The position numbers and the translations under genes were made by a program. A stretch of 64,000 nt of DNA. Origin: Actinopolymorpha singaporensis. GTDB lineage: Bacteria > Actinomycetota > Actinomycetes > Propionibacteriales > Actinopolymorphaceae. The DNA lies in the NCBI RefSeq assembly GCF_900104745.1, contig NZ_LT629732.1:806001-870000 (forward strand), given 5' to 3'. Under the pieces are notes generated by a model. It did no database searches, was not told where the DNA came from, and saw nothing but the letters and a program-made list of their open reading frames with translations. Shown in pieces: positions 26,739-35,602 of the stretch (position 1 is its first letter; each line of letters opens with the position of its first letter).

Positions 26739-27542
26739 CTACCGCGACGCCGACCGAGCCGCGCGTGACCACACGACCGGGAACGCGTCGTCGGTCATCA
26801 GCTCGCCGTCGCCGACGGTGACGAACTTCTTCATGATGTGCTCGCCGGCCGCGGCGTAGCGGGTGTCGTCACCCATCACGTGGACGGCGATCGCCCGGCG
26901 GGGGCGGTTGCTGGTGTTGCCGTGGGAACCGTGCCAGGTCAGCGAGTGGTGGAAGTGCACCTCACCCTTGGCGACCGGGCGCAGGACCACCTCGACCGGC
27001 TTTCCTTCGTACGTCTCGGGCAGGGCCGGGTCGTCCTCGGTCCGCCGCAGGAAGTCCATCTGGTCGCCCCACAGGTGCGAGCCGCGCACCATGCTCATGC
27101 AGCCGTTCGACTCGTCCACGTCGTCCAGGGCGACCCAGGCGGTCACCTGCGTGTCCGGTGTCAGGATCGGCCACAGCGGCGCGTCCTGGTGCCAGTGCAG
27201 CAGACCGCCCTGCTCGGCCGGCTTGTACTGGATCTGGTCGTGCCAGACGCGCAACTGCTTCGCGCCGCTGAGCTGGGCCAGCTCCTCGGTGATCTTCGGG
27301 TTGTGGATCAGCCGCTCGAACGCCGGGCTGGCCTGCCAGATGTTCACGATCTGCCAGATGGGGCGCTCGTCGGTGCCCAGGTTTGCGAGCTGGACCGGCT
27401 TCGGAACGTCGGTGCGGTCGCGCTGCTCGATGACGCGTTCCATCTCCGCACGCAGCTCGTCGACCTCCCCGTCGTCGAGCACCCGCGAACCCTTCACGAA
27501 CCCGTCGGCGCGAAAGCGCGCCACCTGCTCCTGCGTCAGCAT
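26739..27542 (-). CDS. Phytanoyl-CoA dioxygenase (PhyH)-family protein
   Basis: 267 residues of the Fe(II)/2-oxoglutarate oxygenase fold. The iron triad is visible as HWHQD and a distal His in FHHSLTWHGSHGN; an arginine in RPRRAIAVH can hold 2-oxoglutarate. Bacterial members oxidise many small molecules and are common in actinomycete carbohydrate clusters. ATG 27542 has AGGAG nine bases upstream. It is divergent from the P450 gene; a LacI-like dyad lies in between. Confidence 0.85.
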   Translation of the reverse strand: MLTQEQVARFRADGFVKGSRVLDDGEVDELRAEMERVIEQRDRTDVPKPVQLANLGTDERPIWQIVNIWQASPAFERLIHNPKITEELAQLSGAKQLRVWHDQIQYKPAEQGGLLHWHQDAPLWPILTPDTQVTAWVALDDVDESNGCMSMVRGSHLWGDQMDFLRRTEDDPALPETYEGKPVEVVLRPVAKGEVHFHHSLTWHGSHGNTSNRPRRAIAVHVMGDDTRYAAAGEHIMKKFVTVGDGELMTDDAFPVVWSRAARSASR

Positions 27543-27622
27543 GCTGAGGATCTCCTGACCCTGGTCGCGCCGGCGCGGCCCGCGTGCTGCCCCACAAGCC
27601 GCACGCCGCCGCATCTGTTCTG

Positions 27623-27641
27623 GTTACGCCTTATGCGCAAC
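27623..27641. promoter_or_regulatory. Imperfect 19-bp dyad, possible LacI-type operator
   Basis: gttacgccttatgcgcaac: outer GTT/AAC and inner CGC/GCG arms pair around a short centre. It lies about 80 bp upstream of the PhyH-like start in the divergent region shared with the P450. The 10-mer tatgcgcaac recurs at 44185-44194 beside the broken sugar ABC transporter. The assignment is tentative. Confidence 0.3.
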
Positions 27642-27815
27642 GTGTCGCGGCGATGCGGGGATTGTCAAGCGTCGTTCAGCGTTCGGACTCGGTTCGGACA
27701 GGCTCAGGTCCGGACGGTGAGGACCCGCGGCCGTTGACCACCGCCCGGTCGTTGACGGACGCTGGATGGAGGCCGTCCCACTGACGGCCGACGGGAGCGG
27801 CGCATCGGGGGAACG

Positions 27816-29003
27816 ATGACCACGGTCGCGGACACGTGGACGACCCATCCGGACCAGTTCTGGCTTCGGGGACAGGCGCCGCCGGCGCCGGTGGAGTACG
27901 CCGAGCGGCTCGGATTCTGGAAGGTGTACGGCTATCCGGAGGCGGTGCGCATCCTCGCCGACCCGCAGACCTTCTCCTCCGACACCAGCCGTTTCGTACC
28001 CCGCCGGGACTTCGTCGAGGGGAACCTGCCGACGATGGACCCGCCGGAGCACCACAAGCTCCGCAAGCTGGTCAGCCGGGCGTTCACACCGAAGGTCGTG
28101 GCCGATCTCGAGCCCCGCATCGCCGATCTGACCCACGAACTTCTCGACCGGGTGAAGCCGGACCGGATGGAGCTGGTCGCCGACCTCGCCTATCCGCTTC
28201 CGGTCATCGTCATCGCCGAACTCCTCGGCGTCCCCAGCAGCGACCGGCACCTGTTCAAGCAGTGGGTGGACGGCGCGTTCAGCAGCTCCGAGCAGTTCTC
28301 CCTCGTCGAGCCGAGCGAGCAGCAGCAACGCGCCATGGACCGGGCGTTCGAGCAGCTGCACCACCTCACCGACTACCTCGGCGAGCACGCCGCCGAGCGG
28401 CGCCGGCGTCCGCGCGCGGATCTGCTCACCAAGCTTGTCGAGGCCGAGGTGGACGGTGAGCGGCTCAGCGACGCGGCCGTGGTCAACTTCGCCAACGTGC
28501 TGCTGATCGCCGGGCACATCACCACCACCATGCTGCTCGGCAACACGGTGCTGTGCCTGGACGCCCACCCGGGCGTCGCCGCGCGAGTACGCGCCGACCG
28601 CTCCCTGGTGCCTGGGACCATCGAGGAGTCGCTGCGGTTCCTCAGCCCGTTCGCCGCCCTCGCCCGGGTGACGAACACCGACGTCGAGGTGGGCGCAACG
28701 CCGATCCCGACCGGACAGATGGTGATGGTGGTGCTGGCCGCGGCCAACCGGGACCCGCGGCAGTTCACCGACCCGAACGTCTTCGACCCCGGCCGCGATC
28801 CCAACCCGCACCTGGCGTTCGGGCGCGGCATCCACTTCTGCATCGGGGCTCCGCTTGCCCGCCTGGAGGGCCGGGTCGCGCTGAACATCCTGTTGGACCG
28901 GTTCCCGCACCTGCGGACCGACCCGGACGAGCCGCCGGCCTTCCTCCCCTCGCCGAACCTCACCGGCGTACGGACTCTCCCGCTCCTGCTCGGATCCGGC
29001 TAG
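27816..29003 (+). CDS. Cytochrome P450
   Basis: 395-residue soluble bacterial P450. Heme loop FGRGIHFCIGAPLAR supplies the cysteine ligand; the K-helix ExxR is in IEESLRF. The I-helix reads IAGHITTT, so the acid of the usual acid-Thr pair is replaced by isoleucine, which may alter proton delivery. Start ATG 27816. No ferredoxin or ferredoxin reductase gene is adjacent, so electrons must come from elsewhere. The stop overlaps the end of the convergent Nudix fragment by 4 bp. The substrate is unknown. Confidence 0.9.
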   Translation: MTTVADTWTTHPDQFWLRGQAPPAPVEYAERLGFWKVYGYPEAVRILADPQTFSSDTSRFVPRRDFVEGNLPTMDPPEHHKLRKLVSRAFTPKVVADLEPRIADLTHELLDRVKPDRMELVADLAYPLPVIVIAELLGVPSSDRHLFKQWVDGAFSSSEQFSLVEPSEQQQRAMDRAFEQLHHLTDYLGEHAAERRRRPRADLLTKLVEAEVDGERLSDAAVVNFANVLLIAGHITTTMLLGNTVLCLDAHPGVAARVRADRSLVPGTIEESLRFLSPFAALARVTNTDVEVGATPIPTGQMVMVVLAAANRDPRQFTDPNVFDPGRDPNPHLAFGRGIHFCIGAPLARLEGRVALNILLDRFPHLRTDPDEPPAFLPSPNLTGVRTLPLLLGSG

Positions 29004-29428
29004 GCCTCGATCCGCAGCGCGGCGTCGACGAAGGCGACCGAGATCGCGGGCAAGTTCAGCTTGACGACCTCCCCGGCGTCGGCGAGGAACGTGCCGAGCT
29101 CCCATCCGGCGAGGTCGGCCCAGTCCTCTCCGGCACCCACCGCCCGGGTCCTCGCGACACCGAGGTAGACCAGCTGCAGGAAGTCCGGATGCGGATAGGG
29201 GTGGTCCGGCGGAGCGTCCACCAGCCGCCGCAGATGCAGAAACCCCAGCGGCACAAGGGATTCCGGGTCCAGGTGCCAGCCCGTCTCCTCGTACACCTCA
29301 CGAACAGCGGTCTGCGGTGGCGTCTCACCCGGCTCGGGCCGGCCACCCGGCAGTACGTGGATGCCGTTCGAGGAGGGCCAGCAGGTCCGGATGGCGAATG
29401 CCGAATCCCGGGCGCCGGCCGAGTTCAC
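29000..29428 (-). CDS. Nudix-domain protein, probably N-terminally truncated
   Basis: 142 residues from GTG 29428. The Nudix box GGRPEPGETPPQTAVREVYEETGW is complete, but only about 25 residues precede it, where an intact domain needs about 20 to 30 more for its first strand. The GTG directly follows the TGA of the upstream glycosidase-like gene in the same frame. ATG at 29432 overlaps that stop but opens another frame, which does not reach the Nudix box. It may be a decayed gene, or the N-terminus may have been lost by deletion. Confidence 0.6.
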   Translation of the reverse strand: MNSAGARDSAFAIRTCWPSSNGIHVLPGGRPEPGETPPQTAVREVYEETGWHLDPESLVPLGFLHLRRLVDAPPDHPYPHPDFLQLVYLGVARTRAVGAGEDWADLAGWELGTFLADAGEVVKLNLPAISVAFVDAALRIEA

Positions 29429-32047
29429 TCATCGGGCACAGCTGTCCGGCAGGGGGACGGAGGTGCCGACCGGCGCCGGGAGCTGCCGGCACCGTGGCGT
29501 ACCGGCTATCGCCGCACCGGACAGGCGGATCATCCCGGCGGCACCGTCGACCTCCACGTCGAACGTCCGCCCGTGGTAGGTCAGCCCGGACAGCCCGCCG
29601 TCCACGTCACCCGACATGCGGACGAACACGGGTGTACCGTCGTCGGCTCGACAGCCGTTCCGCAGCCACACGAAGTCCACCAGGTTCACCGCGCCGAACA
29701 TCGACGGCCGGACGCCCGTACCGACCGGACCGCTCGGCGGGTCGTCGTACACCTCGGCGAACGAACCGGCTCGTACGATGTCGCGGATGTTCGCCTGCAC
29801 GAACACGTCCGCCTCGGCGGCCATGCCGTTCTCCAACAGGCCGTACGTCGTGTAGGTGACGTCGGGCGCCTTCACGTCGGGGAAGCCGAAGCCCGCCAAC
29901 GTCGCGACCGGTGAGAACGAGGCCATGAACCGCTCGGTCAGCAGACTTCGCTGCCGCGCGGTCAGCTGCGGCAGGTGCAGGCCGGTGCACACCCACAGCG
30001 TGTTACCCGGGCTGTCGGCGTGACTGCCCTTTAGATAGTGGTACTGCAGCGTGGACGAGATGCCGCCCGCCGGGAAGAACCAGTTCCCGTAGTCGCGCGT
30101 CAACTGCTCCTTGCGCCCACGCCAGATAGGCACGTCGCCGGGCTCACCGACGACGTCCGCGATCCGCTCGGCGTACCCGAAGTCGACGATCAGCGAGACG
30201 ACGAACTCCGCGTCGCGCTCGTCGGGAATGTCGTGGTCACCGAAGATCCACCGTGGATTCTCCTGTGCCCACAGCAGATACCGCCGCAGATCGGCGTAGA
30301 TTCCGGTGAGGCGAGCGCGGTCCCCGGTCACCGCGTACAGCATCCAAGCGGTCTGCGCCTTGCGGCTGGGCAGGCTCTCCCCGCCGAGCTTACCGTCGGC
30401 GTCCACCAGCGACATCAGGCCCGCGAACGACGCCCAGGCGACGTCGGGCCGGAGGTAGCCGAGGTACTGGATGCCGAGCAGGCTGTCCCAGCTGGCGGAT
30501 GGGCGAGCGCCATCAGCGCCGTAGTTCCACATCGACGGCTTGCCGGTGGCGACCTGTGGGTGGTGGTAGCCGACCTCGGGCGCCTCCGGAAGGGTGTTGG
30601 CCGCGAGAAAGTGCCAGGCCCGGTAGTAGGTCGCGGCGACGTCATCCGGCCCGACCCCGTTGGCCGGCACGCCGGGCAGGGTGAAATCACCCGGGCGTGG
30701 GACGCGTTCGAGCTCGGCGTTCCAGAATGCCGTCCAGCGGGCCTGGTCCCGGGCCGCCGCGTCGGGCCGGGCCGCGTCAAGCGCCCGTTGCGCCGACCGC
30801 GCCGAAGCTTCGCCGGCGTAGGCGAAACCGAGGCCGACAGCGCGGTCCTCGGCAGGAACCACCACACCCCAGCACCCGCTCGGAGGTGGCACCTCGAGTT
30901 CGGGGCCACCGGCGCGCAGGTCCGTCTCGTTCGCGTAGTAGCGGATCTGCGCACCCCGACCGACCGTGACCGAGTAGCTGAACGCCTCCGCTCGCACGGT
31001 CACCACCCCGCGGCCGTCGAGCGCGATCTCCCCGGTGAAGCGCCCGGCGAGCATCAGCTTCCGGCCTCCGGTGACGTCTCGCACGGCCAGCACCCGGGTG
31101 AGGCTCTCCGCGTCGTGGAACTGGTCCCGTCCGCGCACGCCGCCCCCGGAGGCGTAGTCCGCGAAGAACTCCAGCGCCTGCGGCCGCCACGTGGTGGAGA
31201 AGTCCTTCGCGGCCTCCAGCCACGAGGTCGGCTCCGCCTGCACAGCGATCCGGTCCACGACCAGCGGCGCGTTCTTCTGGACGACGAACAGCCGCAGGGT
31301 GAAGGCTCTCGTGCCCGACCAGCCGGTGAACCTGCGAAGATCGTAGGAGAACGCCCCGGTCGCCGTCGTGTCTCCCTGGAGCACCGTGTCGACCGGTGCG
31401 TCACCCTCGTTCACCTTCAAGGCCCACGCACCGGCGACGCTGGTGACGTCGACAGTCACGACCGGGAATGCGTCGACGTCCACGGTCAGTGTCCGCGACA
31501 ACGCCCCCCAGGGGTTGGGCGCGGAGTCCGGCAGCGTCATCGTCAACCGCGAGTTGGCAGTGGCGGCCACTACTCCCGGCTCGGCACTCCACTGCGGCGA
31601 GAGGTCGTCGAAGTCGTCGGCGAACGCCACCGCCGGCGGCTTCGGGTCAGGTTCACCGTCAGGTCGGACGTACAAGCTCAACAACGAAGGCACCCGGGTC
31701 GCCTGGTTGTGGGCGTAGTAGCCGACCGACAGTGGGAGTTCGGGCCCGCTGTTCTGCTCGAGCTCGCTGCTGGTCTGGTTGAAGTCGTACGGATTGACGA
31801 CGATCCGGCTCATCGGCACCGACAGCCAGCGCGGCTGCCCCGGACCGGAGACGGCGAGCAGTTCGGTCGTGGGTGGCGGCGCCTTCGCGGCCGCGCCGGG
31901 TGCGACCTTCGCGGTCGCGGCCACCGCCTGGTCCCGCGCCCCACCTGCGAGCGCGGTCAGTCCCAGTGCAGAGACACCTGCGAGCACACGACGGCGCGTG
32001 ATCCCGTCTGGATGGAACCTGTCGGCGGCGCCGTCATCGGTAAGCAC
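29429..32047 (-). CDS. Tat-exported glycosidase-like protein, family not assigned
   Basis: About 872 residues. A twin-arginine signal (TRRRVLAGVSALGLTALAGG) marks folded export. An N-terminal region with beta-sandwich character (residues ~60-380) precedes a helical C-terminal half resembling (alpha/alpha)6 glycoside hydrolases: ATYYRAWHFLAANTL, SASWDSLLGIQYLGYLRPD, WIFGDHDIPDERDAEF. No exact family recognised. Start GTG 32047 or GTG 32074. The next gene upstream on the strand is a Tat-exported phospholipase C; both may act outside the cell on polymers or lipids. Confidence 0.7.
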   Translation of the reverse strand: MLTDDGAADRFHPDGITRRRVLAGVSALGLTALAGGARDQAVAATAKVAPGAAAKAPPPTTELLAVSGPGQPRWLSVPMSRIVVNPYDFNQTSSELEQNSGPELPLSVGYYAHNQATRVPSLLSLYVRPDGEPDPKPPAVAFADDFDDLSPQWSAEPGVVAATANSRLTMTLPDSAPNPWGALSRTLTVDVDAFPVVTVDVTSVAGAWALKVNEGDAPVDTVLQGDTTATGAFSYDLRRFTGWSGTRAFTLRLFVVQKNAPLVVDRIAVQAEPTSWLEAAKDFSTTWRPQALEFFADYASGGGVRGRDQFHDAESLTRVLAVRDVTGGRKLMLAGRFTGEIALDGRGVVTVRAEAFSYSVTVGRGAQIRYYANETDLRAGGPELEVPPPSGCWGVVVPAEDRAVGLGFAYAGEASARSAQRALDAARPDAAARDQARWTAFWNAELERVPRPGDFTLPGVPANGVGPDDVAATYYRAWHFLAANTLPEAPEVGYHHPQVATGKPSMWNYGADGARPSASWDSLLGIQYLGYLRPDVAWASFAGLMSLVDADGKLGGESLPSRKAQTAWMLYAVTGDRARLTGIYADLRRYLLWAQENPRWIFGDHDIPDERDAEFVVSLIVDFGYAERIADVVGEPGDVPIWRGRKEQLTRDYGNWFFPAGGISSTLQYHYLKGSHADSPGNTLWVCTGLHLPQLTARQRSLLTERFMASFSPVATLAGFGFPDVKAPDVTYTTYGLLENGMAAEADVFVQANIRDIVRAGSFAEVYDDPPSGPVGTGVRPSMFGAVNLVDFVWLRNGCRADDGTPVFVRMSGDVDGGLSGLTYHGRTFDVEVDGAAGMIRLSGAAIAGTPRCRQLPAPVGTSVPLPDSCAR

Positions 32048-32212
32048 GAATCCCGACCATAGCCACACCGGCACTCTCGGTGAACCGGCTCGTCCTGCAT
32101 AGGTCAGGCGATCCCCCTTGCTGGGTTGACGTCCGCGTGCTGTGGTCGACGGGCGTCATCGCGTCTCTTCCCCGCCGGTCGTCGACCGGCGGGCCCTCTG
32201 GCGATCAGGGAG

Positions 32213-34312
32213 TCAGGCGGTCCGCCCCGCTCGCCCGTCCTCGACCCGGCCGGCGAGCCGACGGCGGAACGTCGGGTCCTCCGCCGCCTGCACCTCGATG
32301 TCGTACCACCCGTCGTCAGTCGGCCACTCGAGCATCCGCCGCTGCCTGGCGGACAGCCTGAGCGTCCGGTCGGCGTCACCGTGGTCGAGGGCGCGCAGCC
32401 GAAGGGTCACGGCCGTCCCACTGGCGTTGCTCACCTGCAGGCGAAGCTGGAGCCCGCCGACCGGCGCGGCAACGCGCACGTCGACCCCGGCGGCCGAACC
32501 CGCGACCGTCCCGGCGAGTTCGTACCAGAACCTGTTCGGGCCCTGCACGCCGAGCCGATACCGTCCACCGGACACCTGCACCCGTTCGACGTGGTTTCCG
32601 TGCACGTCGAGATGACGCGGCCGGTCGAACTCCCCGGCGTACGGATAGATCGCGAAGTGTGCCGAGGCCGTTCCGTCGTTGGTGAGGGTCAGTGCGAGCC
32701 GTCCACCGCCCTCGAGCCGGGTGCTCACTGCCGGACGGTAGGGCAGAGCACGCGCCGGCCGGTGGCCCGGCTCCTGCGGCGGCACGGACTGGTCGGTCGG
32801 TGGCTGCGGGTGCCAGCGGTCGATCGGCGCGGGCACCGGCCCGGGGTGGTCGAGCCTGGGCGCACGGCCCTGCCGACCGAAGTCGAACGCGGACGTGAGA
32901 TCACCGCAGACCGTACGCCGCCACGTGCTGATGTTGGGTTCCCGCACGCCGGTCCAGCGTTCGAGGAAGCGGAGCACCGACGTGTGGTCGAAGACCTCGG
33001 AGTCGACGTGTCCGCCGATCGTCCAGGGCGAGACCACCGTCATCGGCACCCGCGGGCCGAGTCCGATGGGCTGCCCGTCGTACCAGTCCTCGCCGTTGCC
33101 GGACGCCGGACGCGGCGGCACCGGCGGCGGAACGTGGTCGAAGTACCCGTCGTTCTCGTCGAAGTTGACGAACAGCACCGTCCTCGACCAGGTGTCCACG
33201 TCCTCCGCGAGCGCGTCCAGCACGTCGTAGATCAGGTTGGCGCTACCCACCGGAGTGGAGGAGCCGGGGTGCTCGGAGTCGACCGCCGACGGCACCAGCC
33301 AGCTCACCTTCGGCAGCCGGCCGGCGGCGATGTCGGCACGCAGCCGGGGGACCAGGCTCTCCGGCTCGCTGCGGTACAGCGCCCGGTCGAACAGGCTGCG
33401 CTCAGCCGGGGTGAGACCCGCCCGCCCGGCAGCCAGCTGGTCCAGCAGGCGCCGCCGCTCGGCCTCGGGCCGGTCGAACAGCGCGAAGTACAGCTCCTCG
33501 GTGGTACGGAACTTCTCGTCCACCGCGGTGAGCGCCTTCGTACCCACCTGTTTGAAGGGGCGGAAGTACTCCACCGCGTTGTCGGTGAAGTTGTCCCACT
33601 CCTGGTAGATCTGCCAGGGGACGCCGGCTGCCTCCAGTCGTTCGGGATACGTCGTCCACTCGTAACCCGGGTGGTCGTAGTCGTACGCCGCGTTGGTGAC
33701 CGCCCGCTGCGTCGTGCCGGGCTCGAAACCGACCTTGCCGCTCCACAGGTAGTTGCGGTTCGGGTTCGTGGAGCCGAACACCGAGCAGTGGTAGGCGTCG
33801 CAGAGGGTGAAGGTGTCCGCGAGCTCGTACTGCAGCGGGATGTCGCGCCGTTCGTAGTACGCCATGGTGGCCTCGGTCTTCGCGGCCACCCAGTCGTCGT
33901 ACCAGCCGCGCGCCCACGCCTTCGTGCTTCCCGGCCAGCTGTGGTCCAGCGCGCCGAGGTACTGGATGTCGGACGGGTCGCGGTGCGCGCGTTCGGCGCC
34001 CTCACGTACCGAGAACGGCAGCACCTCTCCGCCACCGGGTCGCGGCTGATGCGACAGCGGCCGGCCGCTGGGCAACCTCAGCGGCGTGCGGTCGCCGTAC
34101 CCACGGACTCCGCGCATCGTGCCGAAGTAGTGGTCGAACGACCGGTTCTCCTGCATGAGTACGACGACGTGCTCGACGGCCTTCAGGCCACCTGGCCGCG
34201 TGGGCGCGGCCATCGCACGATGGAGGGACGGCGGCAGCGTGGACGCGAGGCCCGCTCCGGCCGCGGTGGCGGCAACCGAACCGAGCAGGCGGCGACGGGA
34301 AAGTTGGGTCAC
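32213..34312 (-). CDS. Phosphocholine-type phospholipase C, Tat-exported
   Basis: 699 residues from GTG 34312. Twin-arginine signal SRRRLLGSVAATAAGAGLA, then the phosphoesterase domain with HVVVLMQENRSFDHYFG, DNFTDNAVEYF and VNFDENDGYFDHVPPP, and two C-terminal beta domains typical of bacterial non-haemolytic PLCs. It would cleave phosphatidylcholine or sphingomyelin outside the cell, or act as an acid-phosphatase-like esterase. The frame runs on to 34534 but that part has no signal-like start. Such genes are often phosphate-regulated, but no Pho box was found here. Confidence 0.88.
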   Translation of the reverse strand: MTQLSRRRLLGSVAATAAGAGLASTLPPSLHRAMAAPTRPGGLKAVEHVVVLMQENRSFDHYFGTMRGVRGYGDRTPLRLPSGRPLSHQPRPGGGEVLPFSVREGAERAHRDPSDIQYLGALDHSWPGSTKAWARGWYDDWVAAKTEATMAYYERRDIPLQYELADTFTLCDAYHCSVFGSTNPNRNYLWSGKVGFEPGTTQRAVTNAAYDYDHPGYEWTTYPERLEAAGVPWQIYQEWDNFTDNAVEYFRPFKQVGTKALTAVDEKFRTTEELYFALFDRPEAERRRLLDQLAAGRAGLTPAERSLFDRALYRSEPESLVPRLRADIAAGRLPKVSWLVPSAVDSEHPGSSTPVGSANLIYDVLDALAEDVDTWSRTVLFVNFDENDGYFDHVPPPVPPRPASGNGEDWYDGQPIGLGPRVPMTVVSPWTIGGHVDSEVFDHTSVLRFLERWTGVREPNISTWRRTVCGDLTSAFDFGRQGRAPRLDHPGPVPAPIDRWHPQPPTDQSVPPQEPGHRPARALPYRPAVSTRLEGGGRLALTLTNDGTASAHFAIYPYAGEFDRPRHLDVHGNHVERVQVSGGRYRLGVQGPNRFWYELAGTVAGSAAGVDVRVAAPVGGLQLRLQVSNASGTAVTLRLRALDHGDADRTLRLSARQRRMLEWPTDDGWYDIEVQAAEDPTFRRRLAGRVEDGRAGRTA

Positions 34313-34475
34313 GGTCGCAGTGTCGTCGCGTTCGGTGCACCTGTCGCCAACGGCGACCGATCCAGTGGTGGCCGGTTGGTGACGAGTCCCTCGGAGAATC
34401 ACTGGTCGCCGGCCACCACCGCCTTGCCGGTTTCGGCGTCGAAGGGCACCGAGGCGAGGTCGGGCAGGCGAGCGG

Positions 34476-34925
34476 TCAGGACTGGCCGAGTTCGCGGCCG
34501 AGCGCGTCCAGCCAGCCGCCGGTGCCCTGTTCACGCCATTCGGGATGCTCCTGGTCGTCGAGGAACGTGCCCTGCTCGGTGAGTACGAGCTGCGTGCCCG
34601 TGCCGTCGGGGACGAACTCGACCGTGGTCACCGACACCGTCGCCAGCACCCCGCGGCCGAACAGCGACGTGGTGTAGACGATGCGCTCGTCGGTGAGGAT
34701 GTCGCGGTAGACCGACTCGGCGACGATCTGTGCGCCGTCGTCCGTGCGCCCGTGGGCCGCCTCGGTGCCGCCCACGCGGAAGTCGAGGGTGTACGCAGGG
34801 TCGTCTGCCGCGAACCACTTCGCCTTCGTGTCGCGATCGGCCCATGCCGCGAACACCTTCGCGGGCGGCGCGGAGTAGGTCCGTTCCAACGTGAACGTGC
34901 TGTGCTTCACCGAGTGCTCGGTCAT
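34476..34925 (-). CDS. SRPBCC/AHSA1-family protein
   Basis: 149 residues, the usual size of a single START-like hydrophobic-pocket domain: FTLERTYSAPPAKVFAAWADRDTKAKWF at the N-terminus and GGWLDALG at the C-terminal helix. (Positions 34850-34905 and 34480-34510 encode these.) Its ATG overlaps the ArsR stop (ATGA). ArsR plus AHSA1-domain pairs are widespread in actinomycetes; the ligand is unknown and the regulator presumably controls both. Confidence 0.85.
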   Translation of the reverse strand: MTEHSVKHSTFTLERTYSAPPAKVFAAWADRDTKAKWFAADDPAYTLDFRVGGTEAAHGRTDDGAQIVAESVYRDILTDERIVYTTSLFGRGVLATVSVTTVEFVPDGTGTQLVLTEQGTFLDDQEHPEWREQGTGGWLDALGRELGQS

Positions 34926-35311
34926 GATCTGGTCTCCTCAGTGGTGTTCGTCGGGGGCGACCTGCGCTCGTCCGCGCTCTCGCCGAGGACGTCGCCGAGG
35001 CGGTCGAGGCGGCGCTCCCATGTGGTTCGCCGGAGGCGCAGCCACTCCTCGGCGCGCCGCAGGCCGGACGGATCGATCTGGCAGGTGCGGACGCGGCCGG
35101 CCTTCTCCGACCGAACCAGCTCGCTCGCCTGCAGCACCCGCAGGTGCTGAACCGTGGCCGCGACCGTCACGCCGAGCAGCCGCGCCAGCTCGCTCACCGT
35201 TGCCGGGCCGCGGGTCAGGTGATCGACGATCGCCCGCCGGTTGGCGTCGGCCAGGGCGTGGAACACCCCGTCGGCAGCCTCAGCGTGATGCTTAAGCATG
35301 TGCTTAACCAT
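34922..35311 (-). CDS. ArsR-family transcriptional regulator
   Basis: About 129 residues. Winged helix with FHALADANRRAIVDHL, ATVSELARLLGV and TVQHLRVLQASELV. No metal-binding Cys pair, so metal sensing is unlikely. ATG 35311 has GGAAGG just upstream; ATG 35299 and TTG 35335 are also in frame. First gene of a two-gene unit with the SRPBCC protein. A perfect 12-bp palindrome overlaps its first codons, a possible autoregulatory site. Confidence 0.84.
   Translation of the reverse strand: MVKHMLKHHAEAADGVFHALADANRRAIVDHLTRGPATVSELARLLGVTVAATVQHLRVLQASELVRSEKAGRVRTCQIDPSGLRRAEEWLRLRRTTWERRLDRLGDVLGESADERRSPPTNTTEETRS
35288..35299. promoter_or_regulatory. 12-bp palindrome and CTTAA repeats at the ArsR start
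   Basis: atgcttaagcat is a perfect 12-bp palindrome; gcttaa recurs at 35302-35307 and 35342-35347. The A+T-rich cluster spans the translation start of the ArsR gene and stands out from the G+C-rich surroundings. A role as ArsR operator is inferred. Confidence 0.4.
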
Positions 35312-35407
35312 ATGCCTTCCGTCCGAGAAATTCAAGTCGACGCTTAAGTTTTGTCGCCGGAGAGCACGCTCACGCCGAGCCCTCCGTACTTTGCGGCTCC
35401 AGCTGGC

Positions 35408-35429
35408 ATATCGAACGCATGTTCGATAT
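35408..35429. promoter_or_regulatory. Perfect palindrome matching the actinobacterial LexA (SOS) box
   Basis: atatcgaac-gcat-gttcgatat: 9-bp perfect arms around 4 bp. The inner 16 bp equal TCGAAC-N4-GTTCGA, the LexA-binding consensus of mycobacteria. It lies between the ArsR gene (start 35311) and the AraC-type gene (start 35603). Which side it controls is unclear, and no known DNA-repair gene adjoins. Confidence 0.6.
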
Positions 35430-35602
35430 AGTCGGCCTGGCCAGCACCTGTAACTACCCGGGGAGGGTCGGCAACGGTGTAGCCGAGGTGCTGGAGCCGG
35501 CCGGGCCCATCCTCTAGGGTGGGCCCGCCGGTCCGGCCTGGCGTGTCGAGACCCGAACTGGCCAAACGACGGCGTTCATACGCAGTACGGCGGTGTGAGG
35601 CG

